A stretch of 22,507 nucleotides of DNA from a virus. The stretch covers positions 1-22,507 of the IMG/VR virus record IMGVR_UViG_3300005178_000004; one strand, 5' to 3'. The notes beneath the pieces were generated by a model that ran no database searches, was not told the DNA's origin, and saw nothing but the letters and a program-made list of their open reading frames with translations. Positions within the stretch are counted from its first letter, which is position 1. The number at the start of each line of letters is the position of its first letter. A program made the position numbers and the translations under genes. This document shows positions 1-5,788 of this stretch, piece after piece.

Positions 1-86
1 GCGCTCCGATTGATCCGGCCGTGAGATTGCCGGAGTTGAAGACGCGGCTGGATGAGTTGAAGAGGGCTGTAAAGGCTATCAAATAA
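1..86 (+). CDS. C-terminal end of an unidentified phage protein (partial)
   Basis: An open frame enters from the left edge and ends with TAA at 84-86, giving 27 residues (APIDPAVRLPELKTRLDELK, then RAVKAIK). The tail is charged and has the leucine spacing of a short amphipathic or coiled-coil helix. The stop abuts the ATG of the next gene at 87, which suggests translational coupling and one plus-strand operon. Too little is visible to name a function; the assignment as a real gene rests on the tight junction and the helix-like composition. Confidence 0.55.
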   Translation, partial: APIDPAVRLPELKTRLDELKRAVKAIK

Positions 87-410
87 ATGGCAAAATATCG
101 AAAATGCCCCATCGTCATAGAAGCAGTTCAACTCACTTGGAATAACTGGTCCGAGGTCTGCGATTTTCTGGGTGATATTATCAGTCCTGAGAATTCTGCA
201 CGATCAGTCGAAACCTATTCCGATACTTGCGGTGAGCAAGGGCCTGGCTGGATTGAATTGACGATCCCGACATTGGAAGGCAACCATATTGCACGACATG
301 GTGACTGGATAATTAAAGGTGTAAATTCTGAGTTCTATCCATGTAAACCTGACATATTTGCGAAGACATATGAGTCGGTGGAAGAGCTTTGCGAAGCTGG
401 AAAGATGTAG
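87..410 (+). CDS. Small conserved phage protein (GDWIIKG family), 107 aa
   Basis: The protein opens with MAKYRKCPIVIEAVQLTW and later carries TLEGNHIARHGDWIIKGVNS followed by EFYPCKPDIFAKTYESV. From memory this pattern (MAKYRKKPVVIEAVQ at the start, then TLEG, GDWIIKG, EFYPCKPDIF) marks a small protein very common in tailed-phage genomes; no biochemical role is established that I can cite. The ATG directly follows the upstream stop with no spacer. A 60-residue gene follows 8 bases downstream. No signal peptide or membrane segment is visible. Confidence is high that it is a real gene of this family and low about function. Confidence 0.88.
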   Translation: MAKYRKCPIVIEAVQLTWNNWSEVCDFLGDIISPENSARSVETYSDTCGEQGPGWIELTIPTLEGNHIARHGDWIIKGVNSEFYPCKPDIFAKTYESVEELCEAGKM

Positions 411-418
411 TTTGGATT

Positions 419-601
419 ATGGCAAAACCGCGCAAGGTAATATTCAAATTCCCTGAGACCGACCCGAATTGGCAAGGTCCGCCTGACCTGCGTAAATACG
501 ATCCGCTGGTGGTAAAGAATCCTGAGACTGGTGAACAGCGGACATTCTGGATAATCAAGCGCGAATTCGCAGAGCCGGTTATCCTAAGATGTTTTGGCTA
601 G
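419..601 (+). CDS. Hypothetical protein, 60 aa
   Basis: The frame reads MAKPRKVIFKFPETDPNWQG and ends with PVILRCFG. The frame is open from an ATG at 389, inside the previous gene, but the ATG at 419 lies just after the previous stop and gives a typical phage-like N-terminus, so 419 is preferred. No strong Shine-Dalgarno sequence is visible, only GGAAAG about 12-17 bases upstream. The protein is basic at its N-terminus and rich in Pro and aromatic residues. I recognise no family. It closes the first small-gene group; 104 bases without a convincing gene follow, containing one 5-bp hairpin (618-622 with 629-633). Confidence 0.65.
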   Translation: MAKPRKVIFKFPETDPNWQGPPDLRKYDPLVVKNPETGEQRTFWIIKREFAEPVILRCFG

Positions 602-705
602 ATAAGAGTTAGATTAAGCCACCGATGAGTGGCAAAATTCAGGCAGCCCTAGCCTGGAATGTTGAAAGGATTACAATATCGGAATAGCAGAGGGGCTAAA
701 AGAGG

Positions 706-1212
706 GTGTCAGAAAATCTTGAGGGCTTGAAGGAACGAATGGCAAGACTCGAAACCGAAATACGGCAGGCGTTCCCCGCCACTTATGTAACAAAACCCGA
801 ATTACGGTTAATTGAAAATAGAGTCGGTGACGTGGAGGACGCAGTCAAGGATTGCGAAAAGTCCACCAATGTCCTGATGAGCCGGGTTGACATTAGCCGA
901 AATGAAATCCTTGACAGATTCGATAAGGCTGTGGTTCCATCGATCCGGCTGAATGACGAATTGGTCCGCGTCACCACTCTCTATCAAGAAACAAAAACGC
1001 AGCTTGCCCTTGCGTCAGTCCAGACCAAAACTCAAACCACGGAAACCACCGTTACCGTTACCCCAGTCCCAATCCCGCCATTTTGGACGATCATAAAATC
1101 CTGGGCATCTGGCATACAGGTCGTGGGCGGTGCATTCCTAACCCTGATTGCCATTGCTCTGGTTTTGCTAGCGTGGTGGATTTGGGGAGTCCAGCATACA
1201 CCGAGGCCTTAA
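706..1212 (+). CDS. Coiled-coil protein with C-terminal membrane anchor, 168 aa
   Basis: Start is GTG at 706, preceded by the purine run AAAGAGG. Residues 1-100 are charged and heptad-like (LEGLKERMARLETEIRQ, then further helices), suggesting a coiled coil. Residues 104-120 form a Thr/Val/Gln-rich linker ending in a proline-rich VPIPP stretch. Residues about 138-160 form one hydrophobic transmembrane helix ending in AWWIW, with only eight residues after it. The topology is that of a tail-anchored protein, somewhat like phage XhlA-type haemolysin/holin accessory proteins, but no sequence identity to that family is claimed. The next gene, a receiver-domain membrane protein, starts one base after this stop, so the two are probably co-translated and may act together at the membrane. 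Confidence 0.8.
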   Translation: MSENLEGLKERMARLETEIRQAFPATYVTKPELRLIENRVGDVEDAVKDCEKSTNVLMSRVDISRNEILDRFDKAVVPSIRLNDELVRVTTLYQETKTQLALASVQTKTQTTETTVTVTPVPIPPFWTIIKSWASGIQVVGGAFLTLIAIALVLLAWWIWGVQHTPRP

Positions 1213-1213
1213 T

Positions 1214-1927
1214 ATGGGCACACGATCCGATACAATCGCATTTTTTGATGATGACCCGGATATTATCGAAATCTATAAACGGATTTTTGAATTCGATGGC
1301 TTTAATTTTGTATCGGCGTCAAATCCAGAGACAGCCCTGAAGCTCTATAAGTCAATGAAGGACGATCCGCCACGATTTACAGTCGTTGATGTAATTTTCA
1401 AATCCTTCTCGACCGATAAGCCCAATGGCTTCGGATTATGTCGCCAACTTCGAGAGATTGACCCAGGTGGAATTTTTATTATCCTAACTGGATTAGATGA
1501 TTCCCTAACACGCTTGCGGCTGATAGACTCGAAAGCTGATGCAATTATGGAAAAGCCTAAGACTGATATTGAGATATTGGCGAAGGTGGCGAAGATCGAG
1601 CGGGAAAGGGCAGAGGCGCGCGCGAAACCGCAAACGCTCAGAGCCCCAGGACAAATGGGCGGCTCTTGGTTTAGCAATCGAGAACTGGCGGTCTATGCGA
1701 TCAACCTACTATTCTTTCTTGCCATTTCATGGTGTCTTGGAGCGATAGAAACGCATTATAGGGATCAAGCGGCTGGAATCTCCCGAATAGAAAACTCCCT
1801 CAAAACAGATATAGTTGAAATCAAGCATGACATTGCGGAGGAAAGGGATTCACGCGGGACCGCTTTCGCCACAGTTGATTCAAAGATTGCAAAGGTTCAA
1901 GGAACCTTGGACGCGCTCAAGAGATAG
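1214..1927 (+). CDS. Response-regulator receiver domain fused to a transmembrane helix and coiled coil, 237 aa
   Basis: Residues about 6-125 read as a complete two-component receiver domain: an acidic pair in FFDDD (Asp13/Asp14), a phospho-acceptor candidate Asp59 in TVVDVIF, the conserved Thr92 in IILTGLDD and Lys114 followed by Pro115 in IMEKPK. All residues needed for phosphorylation and switching are present. There is no DNA-binding output domain. Instead a charged linker (126-150) leads to one transmembrane helix at about 158-178 (LAVYAINLLFFLAISWCLGA) and then a charged heptad-like C-terminal helix to residue 237. The gene starts one base after the previous stop. A phosphorylatable receiver tethered to the membrane is unusual for a phage; it may sense or divert host signalling, but that is inference. 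Confidence 0.88.
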   Translation: MGTRSDTIAFFDDDPDIIEIYKRIFEFDGFNFVSASNPETALKLYKSMKDDPPRFTVVDVIFKSFSTDKPNGFGLCRQLREIDPGGIFIILTGLDDSLTRLRLIDSKADAIMEKPKTDIEILAKVAKIERERAEARAKPQTLRAPGQMGGSWFSNRELAVYAINLLFFLAISWCLGAIETHYRDQAAGISRIENSLKTDIVEIKHDIAEERDSRGTAFATVDSKIAKVQGTLDALKR

Positions 1928-1952
1928 GCGTCTTTGTCACTTTGGAGGCATT

Positions 1953-2336
1953 ATGTCCACTGAATTATGCGATAAGGTTTGTCAAAAGCTCTTACTCTGC
2001 TCTGGAATCCTAGCCGCGATGCTCCGGCTTCTCAGCGAGGCTCAGTCAAGATGGATCAACCAGGGTAACTCCCTTAGTCCGGCCTTCAACGTCCGTGATC
2101 TGGGACGCCGTCAGCGGATGCGAGTCCTGATTAACGAATGCTTCACTAGTATTGGTCACCCGGCAAAGCAAAGCCTAAATCTTCACGATCTCGGAATGGA
2201 TATGCTTATCATCTCGAAACAGCGCGGGCTTAGTGATGCTGAGATTGTGGGCTGTCTTGATAAGGTTCATCAGATACAGACGATTGCCACGGCGAATCAG
2301 AGCGATTACCTCAGCGAGATTGGCATATCTTCGTAG
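1953..2336 (+). CDS. Hypothetical protein, 127 aa
   Basis: The frame is open from 1815, inside the previous gene, but a GGAGG at 1944-1948 sits 4 bases before the ATG at 1953, which fixes the start (MSTELCDKVCQKLLLCSGIL). The N-terminal 30 residues are helical and moderately hydrophobic with three cysteines; the remainder is mixed and charged. No family is recognised. It is the last gene of the first plus-strand group and lies 26 bases after the receiver-domain gene, so it probably shares that transcript. Its stop at 2334-2336 is followed directly by a nested inverted repeat. Confidence 0.7.
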   Translation: MSTELCDKVCQKLLLCSGILAAMLRLLSEAQSRWINQGNSLSPAFNVRDLGRRQRMRVLINECFTSIGHPAKQSLNLHDLGMDMLIISKQRGLSDAEIVGCLDKVHQIQTIATANQSDYLSEIGISS

Positions 2337-2341
2337 AATTT

Positions 2342-2398
2342 GCGCGGTCATCAATCAGGACTCAGGAGAACAGTCCTGGATTAGACCGGTGACCGCGC
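2342..2398. other. Nested inverted repeat between convergent operons (possible bidirectional terminator or structured RNA)
   Basis: The outer arms GCGCGGTCA (2342-2350) and TGACCGCGC (2390-2398) are perfect 9-bp complements. Inside them AGGACT (2357-2362) pairs with AGTCCT (2372-2377), extended by AATC/GGATT with a one-base bulge. The element lies exactly between the end of the plus-strand gene at 2336 and the end of the minus-strand operon at 2417. Position suggests transcription termination in both directions, but neither side carries a clear T-run, so a classical Rho-independent terminator is not proven. Confidence 0.5.
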
Positions 2399-2416
2399 GA
2401 ACAGCTTCATTATCTG

Positions 2417-2593
2417 TTATTCCTTCGCTCGTTTCCGCCGCCGTTTCGCGGCCCGTTCAATCACTTCCGCATCCTCAGGCCGTTTCAGCGTTACCCACTT
2501 AACGAGAGTCCGCCTGGCGAGCATCCTGGCAGTTGCCTCACGGCATTGACGAGCGATTATTTCCAATCGGGCGCTGATGGAGTCAATTGTCAT
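2417..2593 (-). CDS. Small basic protein, 58 aa
   Basis: The minus-strand frame starts MTIDSISARLEIIARQCREA and ends ERAAKRRRKRAKE. The N-terminal half is helical; the C-terminal tail is strongly basic (RRRKRAK), as in proteins that bind nucleic acid. The ATG at 2593 overlaps the stop of the upstream gene (stop at 2585-2583) by 11 bases, the same overlap length as the two preceding junctions of this operon, which supports it as a real gene. It is the last gene of the leftward operon. No family recognised. Confidence 0.75.
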   Translation of the reverse strand: MTIDSISARLEIIARQCREATARMLARRTLVKWVTLKRPEDAEVIERAAKRRRKRAKE

Positions 2594-2792
2594 TGATGGC
2601 CTCCGTTATTCTATTCTGCGCGATTTGCAGTCCGATCAAGATACCTAACAGAATCTCATCTTTATGCCAGCCCTGACCTTTCCAATCATCCATAGTCTTA
2701 ATATGACCCCACTCTTCCATTTCCGGGACTTGTTTGCGCGCGACGGTGATTTCATTCGCGGTCGGCGGCTTGGGCTTCGCGTCAACTGGCAT
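2583..2792 (-). CDS. Hypothetical protein, 69 aa
   Basis: The frame reads MPVDAKPKPPTANEITVARK and continues through an aromatic, charged middle (EMEEWGHIKTMDDWKGQGWH) to a C-terminal helix (ILLGILIGLQIAQNRITEAI) that is amphipathic rather than clearly membrane-spanning. It overlaps its upstream neighbour by 11 bases and its downstream neighbour by 11 bases, indicating translational coupling. The function is unknown; Trp-rich acidic small proteins of this kind are frequent among phage accessory genes. Confidence 0.75.
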   Translation of the reverse strand: MPVDAKPKPPTANEITVARKQVPEMEEWGHIKTMDDWKGQGWHKDEILLGILIGLQIAQNRITEAINDN

Positions 2793-2964
2793 TAGGTGGC
2801 CTCCATATCCAGATCGTCACAATTACCGCAATCCCAATTTCGAGTTCTGCGATAATGAGCCGTGCGGGTAGGCTGGCAGGCGAGAGCAAGATTGCGATAT
2901 CCGGTATTATCGCCAGCAGCCAGACAAAGATTGTGCAGTAGGTCGCGAAGGATTTATGTGACAT
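2782..2964 (-). CDS. Small two-helix membrane protein, 60 aa
   Basis: The sequence has two hydrophobic stretches: about residues 7-27 (ATYCTIFVWLLAIIPDIAIL) and about 36-54 (LIIAELEIGIAVIVTIWIW), separated by a short Pro/Ser/Arg turn. Both ends are short and polar, so this is a hairpin-like inner-membrane protein. It overlaps both neighbouring genes by 11 bases. Holin-like size and topology are noted, but there is no endolysin beside it and no basis for calling it a holin. Confidence 0.75.
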   Translation of the reverse strand: MSHKSFATYCTIFVWLLAIIPDIAILLSPASLPARLIIAELEIGIAVIVTIWIWRPPNAS

Positions 2965-3517
2965 CTTTCAACTCCGATTGTATCGCGGCCCTGATTGCCT
3001 GACGCGCCGTTTTGTATTCGGCTGAATCGATATGGTTCGCCCTGAAAAACCATATAGGCCCTGAATAGCTTGTGACATGGGATAGATCGAACCTCTTTGA
3101 TTCAAGCGCATCCATCAACTGCGTGTCATCCATGATCTCAGGATCGGGCGCGAGACCACCCGCCGCGTCATCACACTGATCAATCTTCGCCATTATGTCG
3201 CTCAACACCAATTGCGTCTCGGCGCTGACAGCCGGAGAATAGTTCTTGACGATCCACCAGCAACGCTCCATCTCGGTTCTGATAGCTTCACGAGTGGTGG
3301 CCATTGGGTGCTGATTTACAACCGTCGCATATGCGATGTCGGCGCAACGGTCGATTGCCTTATTTGTGAGCCCACAGCCGTCGCTTGGATAATCCGTCAT
3401 GTTTGGATATTTATCAGGATCATCCTCGGCGATGGCCAATCGAATGGCGTCGCGCAATCCGTCCACAACTGGCGCGGCGTTGCGTATGTCGTCATATATC
3501 TCTGCTGCTTTATTCAT
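2954..3517 (-). CDS. Hypothetical protein, 187 aa
   Basis: The protein begins MNKAAEIYDDIRNAAPVVDG and is acidic and mostly helical, with an Asp/Pro-rich central part and a C-terminal charged helix (ARQAIRAAIQSELKDV). No catalytic motif, signal peptide or membrane segment is apparent. Its ATG overlaps the stop of the MazG-like gene in an ATGA junction (3517-3514), so the two are probably translated together. Function unknown. Confidence 0.8.
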   Translation of the reverse strand: MNKAAEIYDDIRNAAPVVDGLRDAIRLAIAEDDPDKYPNMTDYPSDGCGLTNKAIDRCADIAYATVVNQHPMATTREAIRTEMERCWWIVKNYSPAVSAETQLVLSDIMAKIDQCDDAAGGLAPDPEIMDDTQLMDALESKRFDLSHVTSYSGPIWFFRANHIDSAEYKTARQAIRAAIQSELKDVT

Positions 3518-3855
3518 CTGGCTTCTCGCTTTCTTTTATGCCCACCGTCTCTTGCAAAGCGCAATTTCTCAAGCTCATAGTCCATCTTGCTGAGCTTTTT
3601 CCCGCAATGGGTTCGTAATTCATCATCCGTTATTTTCAACTCTTGCCCTAGAAACTCTAGGCAGATGCAGAGGTCAGCTACTTCATCTAAGATAGCGGCC
3701 CGCGATCCCCTTCCGCGCCGATCTTTCATTAAAGCCTGTACCAACTCGGCGGATTCCTCGACCAGTTGATCGACATAGCGCTCCCTATGCTTTGAGCGAT
3801 GATAGGTTTTGTGGGTAGATAGCGCTGCCAAGAATCCATTTGTTTCAATTATCAT
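3514..3855 (-). CDS. MazG-like nucleotide pyrophosphohydrolase, 113 aa
   Basis: The helical core shows the MazG signature: VEESAEL (EExxE-type metal site) at about residues 32-38 and, 25 residues later, DEVADLC (ExxD-type site), followed by KKLSKMDYELEKLRF at the C-terminus. Enzymes of this family hydrolyse nucleoside triphosphates to the monophosphate and pyrophosphate with Mg2+. Phage MazG proteins clean nucleotide pools or lower host alarmone levels; which substrate applies here cannot be told. Length fits a single-domain phage MazG-like protein. The ATG directly follows the TAG of the upstream gene, and it overlaps the downstream gene by an ATGA. Confidence 0.82.
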   Translation of the reverse strand: MIIETNGFLAALSTHKTYHRSKHRERYVDQLVEESAELVQALMKDRRGRGSRAAILDEVADLCICLEFLGQELKITDDELRTHCGKKLSKMDYELEKLRFARDGGHKRKREAR

Positions 3856-4077
3856 CTAAATTTCCTTTCCCGTCACCGCGTGATAGCGTACCGGCTGCTC
3901 CGCCGAACCCACAACATACGAATTGCTGATTAGATTCGCTAGTGCTGCATAAACCTCATCAGCCGTCCGTGAATGCCTGAACGCGAACCTCAGATCGTCC
4001 CTTGTCGGCGCTTTCACGCTCTCCTGGATACAGCGGAGCATAAGTTGTTCAAGCGGCGTCAACTTATGATTGGGCAT
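3856..4077 (-). CDS. Winged-helix-like small protein, 73 aa
   Basis: The order of elements suggests a winged helix-turn-helix: a helix (LTPLEQLMLRCIQES), a short linker with PTRDDLRFAFRHS, a candidate recognition helix (TADEVYAALANLISNSYV) and a C-terminal strand pair (VRYHAVTG). This is a pattern-based call without a conserved family motif that I recognise. It would be a DNA-binding regulator inside the leftward operon. Its start overlaps the upstream stop by 14 bases, and its TAG abuts the ATG of the MazG-like gene. Confidence 0.68.
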   Translation of the reverse strand: MPNHKLTPLEQLMLRCIQESVKAPTRDDLRFAFRHSRTADEVYAALANLISNSYVVGSAEQPVRYHAVTGKEI

Positions 4078-4426
4078 AAAACCTCTTGCGGAACTCGGCT
4101 TGCGCGGCCTCCCATGTGTTCGCCTCGCTTATTGCGTCCAGCTTATTCGTGTTGAACTCCTCTGGATTGTTAATCGTTGCCTCACATTCCTGAATTTGCT
4201 CCGTCAGCCATTCATCGAAGCTGACAATCCTCGGATCGGCCGGTGGCTTGGCTTCGGCTGCCCCCGGCGTCTTCATTGCGGCGTTAACGATGTCGAGCGC
4301 CACAGAGATGTTCGGGTGAATCTGGCGCTCTCCATAGCTATCGTAGAATGCCAGCCCGGTACAGAGTGCATCCTTGATCGTTTGTAGGTCGGTAAATTCA
4401 ATCAGTCGCATTGCTTGATTTGGCAT
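4064..4426 (-). CDS. Hypothetical protein, 120 aa
   Basis: The sequence begins MPNQAMRLIEFTDLQTIKDA and has an Ala/Pro-rich linker (AAEAKPPADP) separating an N-terminal mixed alpha/beta-looking part from a C-terminal acidic helical part (EWLTEQIQECEATINN and EANTWEAAQAEFRKRF). No active-site motif is visible. The ATG follows the TAG of the previous gene with no spacer (TAG at 4429-4427). Function unknown. Confidence 0.75.
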   Translation of the reverse strand: MPNQAMRLIEFTDLQTIKDALCTGLAFYDSYGERQIHPNISVALDIVNAAMKTPGAAEAKPPADPRIVSFDEWLTEQIQECEATINNPEEFNTNKLDAISEANTWEAAQAEFRKRFYAQS

Positions 4427-4765
4427 CTATTCACCCTCCAGTAATTGAGCAAAACGACACCATTGCCCCCTCTCGTCGCTTTCAATGTTTCGCGAATGGC
4501 ACCTATCGGTTGCAGCGCTTCTCAGTTTGTGTTGCAGCACGTATGCGGTATGAAATTGGGCAAGCGATTTCAGAACGGAATCGGTATCCCATTTGTCATC
4601 GTGACGCAGCAGAACGGTGAACGTGGACGCGCCCCACTGCTCACCTTCCGCGCGAACCACCGCAAATGAATGGTTTCCCTCAATCTGCCAGCCAAGCGCC
4701 GTGTGCTCGTTTAGCTGGGTGTTAAATTCATCGGCACTGTACGCCACCAAAAGTTTGTGCTGCAT
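4427..4765 (-). CDS. Hypothetical protein with DUF1737/DUF4177-like N-terminus, 112 aa
   Basis: Residues 1-55 have the look of the small DUF1737/DUF4177 type fold: LLVAYSADEFNTQLNEHTAL, then GWQIEGNHSFAV and a strand TFTVLLRH. The match is by pattern only. The C-terminal half is more charged, with three cysteine/histidine residues, and is not recognised. A GGAG lies 8 bases before the ATG in the minus-strand sequence, supporting the start. It is the third gene of the leftward operon. Confidence 0.7.
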   Translation of the reverse strand: MQHKLLVAYSADEFNTQLNEHTALGWQIEGNHSFAVVRAEGEQWGASTFTVLLRHDDKWDTDSVLKSLAQFHTAYVLQHKLRSAATDRCHSRNIESDERGQWCRFAQLLEGE

Positions 4766-4804
4766 AACTCTACTCCATCCGCCGCGATGGCCGGCGGGGC
4801 TATT

Positions 4805-4939
4805 CTATCGTTGGCGCATCTGCTTATATTCGGCCTCGCAGTGACAGAACCGTTTCAAGTCCTTCACCGATTTAGTAAACGGATCAGCCCCTTGCCGTCT
4901 CAGCATCGCCCAGCCGTTCACCACAGCGATTACTCGCAT
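4805..4939 (-). CDS. Small basic protein, 44 aa
   Basis: The frame reads MRVIAVVNGWAMLRRQGADP and ends CHCEAEYKQMRQR. The sequence has a hydrophobic N-terminal strand or helix, a basic middle and a CHC motif. It fills most of the gap between two genes of the operon (44 bases after the upstream stop). The nearest GGAGG is 19 bases upstream, too far to be ideal, and no other start codon is in frame nearby, so the start is uncertain. Function unknown. Confidence 0.55.
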   Translation of the reverse strand: MRVIAVVNGWAMLRRQGADPFTKSVKDLKRFCHCEAEYKQMRQR

Positions 4940-4983
4940 CCAATTCGCGCCGTCGTGTCCTCCGGTTTCGGCTGAATGCCTGA

Positions 4984-5262
4984 CTAAGATACCTGCTCAA
5001 AATCGAATCCAGTACCGGCGATTCCGGGATTGGCGTCAACGACATCGAATACCGCGCCGTCACCATCTGAATTCCAATTTACTATCGTGAGCCAATAATG
5101 TCCGTGTTCATAGAATATCTCTCGCTGTTTTCGCGGAAACCTCGACCTCGCGGCTTTCTCAATCTTTCGGATCGTCCGTTCGTTCTGAACCTGCGATGGT
5201 AATTCCGGCCCTTGATCCTCGTCCAGCATCGACGTACCGTACATTTCGTTTTCTAAACGCAT
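4984..5262 (-). CDS. Conserved phage hypothetical protein, first gene of the leftward operon, 92 aa
   Basis: The protein starts MRLENEMYGTSMLDEDQGPE, has a basic helical middle (ERTIRKIEKAARSRFPRKQR), then YEHGHYWLTIVNW and a C-terminal VFDVVDANPG...GFDFEQVS. A basic helix followed by a HGHYW strand and an ending in FDFEQV occurs, as I recall, in small phage proteins of unknown function. It is promoter-proximal: a near-consensus promoter lies at 5345-5317, giving a leader of about 48 bases. A GGAG lies in the leader but about 26 bases from the ATG; ATGs at residues 7 and 12 are alternative starts. Confidence 0.75.
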   Translation of the reverse strand: MRLENEMYGTSMLDEDQGPELPSQVQNERTIRKIEKAARSRFPRKQREIFYEHGHYWLTIVNWNSDGDGAVFDVVDANPGIAGTGFDFEQVS

Positions 5263-5316
5263 ATCTGCAAATTGTCCGATTATGATTGCTCCTTCGATTG
5301 ATTGCTGACACGGGAG

Positions 5317-5345
5317 AATATATCAGCCTTAAATAGTGATGTCAA
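5317..5345 (-). promoter_or_regulatory. Leftward sigma70-type promoter
   Basis: On the minus strand TTGACA (complement of 5345-5340) is followed after exactly 17 bases by TATATT (complement of 5322-5317). The -35 box is a perfect consensus and the -10 matches at five of six positions. Predicted transcription begins near 5310 and runs into the ten-gene operon ending at 2417. It is back to back with the rightward promoter at 5376-5405. Confidence 0.75.
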
Positions 5346-5375
5346 TATAATTCCTTCGTTGACGTAATTATTTAT

Positions 5376-5405
5376 TTGACAACCGCACCAGTGTTAGATT
5401 ATAAG
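5376..5405 (+). promoter_or_regulatory. Rightward sigma70-type promoter giving a leaderless transcript
   Basis: TTGACA (5376-5381), an 18-base spacer and TATAAG (5400-5405) form a strong sigma70-like promoter. Seven bases downstream of the -10 lies position 5412, which is the A of the ATG of the HTH gene, and there is no Shine-Dalgarno sequence. The mRNA is therefore predicted to be leaderless. A TTGAC copy at 5359-5363 lies between this -35 box and the leftward -35 box and may be part of an operator. Confidence 0.72.
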
Positions 5406-5411
5406 ATAGCT

Positions 5412-5594
5412 ATGACGACATTTACAGCGGCGCAACGATTGGGCGTGAGCGAGGCACAGATAAGAAACCTGATTCGGCAAGGTCGATTGCCAGCGACGAA
5501 AGAGCGGAGGGAGTACGGGATCAAGGCTAAAGATTTGATCTTGGTGAAACATCGTCCGATTACTGGAAGGCCAAAGAAAGCAGAGGTTGTATGA
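5412..5594 (+). CDS. Excisionase/AlpA-like helix-turn-helix protein, 60 aa
   Basis: The protein reads MTTFTAAQRLGVSEAQIRNL, then IRQGRLPATKERREYGIKAK and a basic tail ITGRPKKAEVV. This is the HTH_17/MerR-type arrangement: helix-turn-helix at residues about 4-25, a wing at RLPATKERREYGI, then a DL helix and a GRPKK tail. Such proteins are excisionases or early regulators. The frame is open to a TTG at 5376, but that triplet belongs to the -35 box, so the ATG at 5412 is chosen. It heads the rightward operon divergent from the leftward one and could regulate both. Its stop overlaps the next ATG (ATGA). Confidence 0.85.
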   Translation: MTTFTAAQRLGVSEAQIRNLIRQGRLPATKERREYGIKAKDLILVKHRPITGRPKKAEVV

Positions 5595-5725
5595 TCTGGA
5601 TTATTTTCGCAATAGCAATGCCATTTGTATTGATGGCCATCGTCGGGCTGGTGCTCGGAATCTGGTTTACCCAGTCATTGGCCAGGCTCGACCTAGAGCA
5701 GTGGAACGACCGCGATAGGCACTAA
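5591..5725 (+). CDS. Single-span membrane microprotein, 44 aa
   Basis: The frame begins MIWIIFAIAMPFVLMAIVGL, continues VLGIWFTQSL and ends in a charged tail LEQWNDRDRH. Residues 2-28 form one transmembrane helix; the acidic-basic tail is 15 residues. The ATG at 5591 overlaps the stop of the HTH gene (ATGA), and AGAGG lies 5 bases upstream. Coupled membrane microproteins next to a regulator can be inhibitors, sensors or superinfection-exclusion factors, but nothing here decides between them. Confidence 0.75.
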   Translation: MIWIIFAIAMPFVLMAIVGLVLGIWFTQSLARLDLEQWNDRDRH

Positions 5726-5788
5726 AGCTTTCAGGGATACGTATATTGATTAGGTGCTGATTCTGATACGACTGATTTGGAGGGGAAC

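Noticed and set aside
625-687. A 20-codon frame in the gap before the coiled-coil gene
   Set aside because: No ribosome binding site and too short to judge.
2782-2964. Holin call for the two-helix membrane protein
   Set aside because: Size and topology fit, but no endolysin or spanin is near, and small membrane proteins are common in such operons.
5376-5411. N-terminal extension of the HTH gene from TTG 5376
   Set aside because: TTG 5376 is the first half of the TTGACA -35 box, and the extension has no ribosome binding site; ATG 5412 gives the family N-terminus.
5777-5788. TTG 5777 as start of the C2H2 gene
   Set aside because: It overlaps the GGAGGGG ribosome site that serves GTG 5789.
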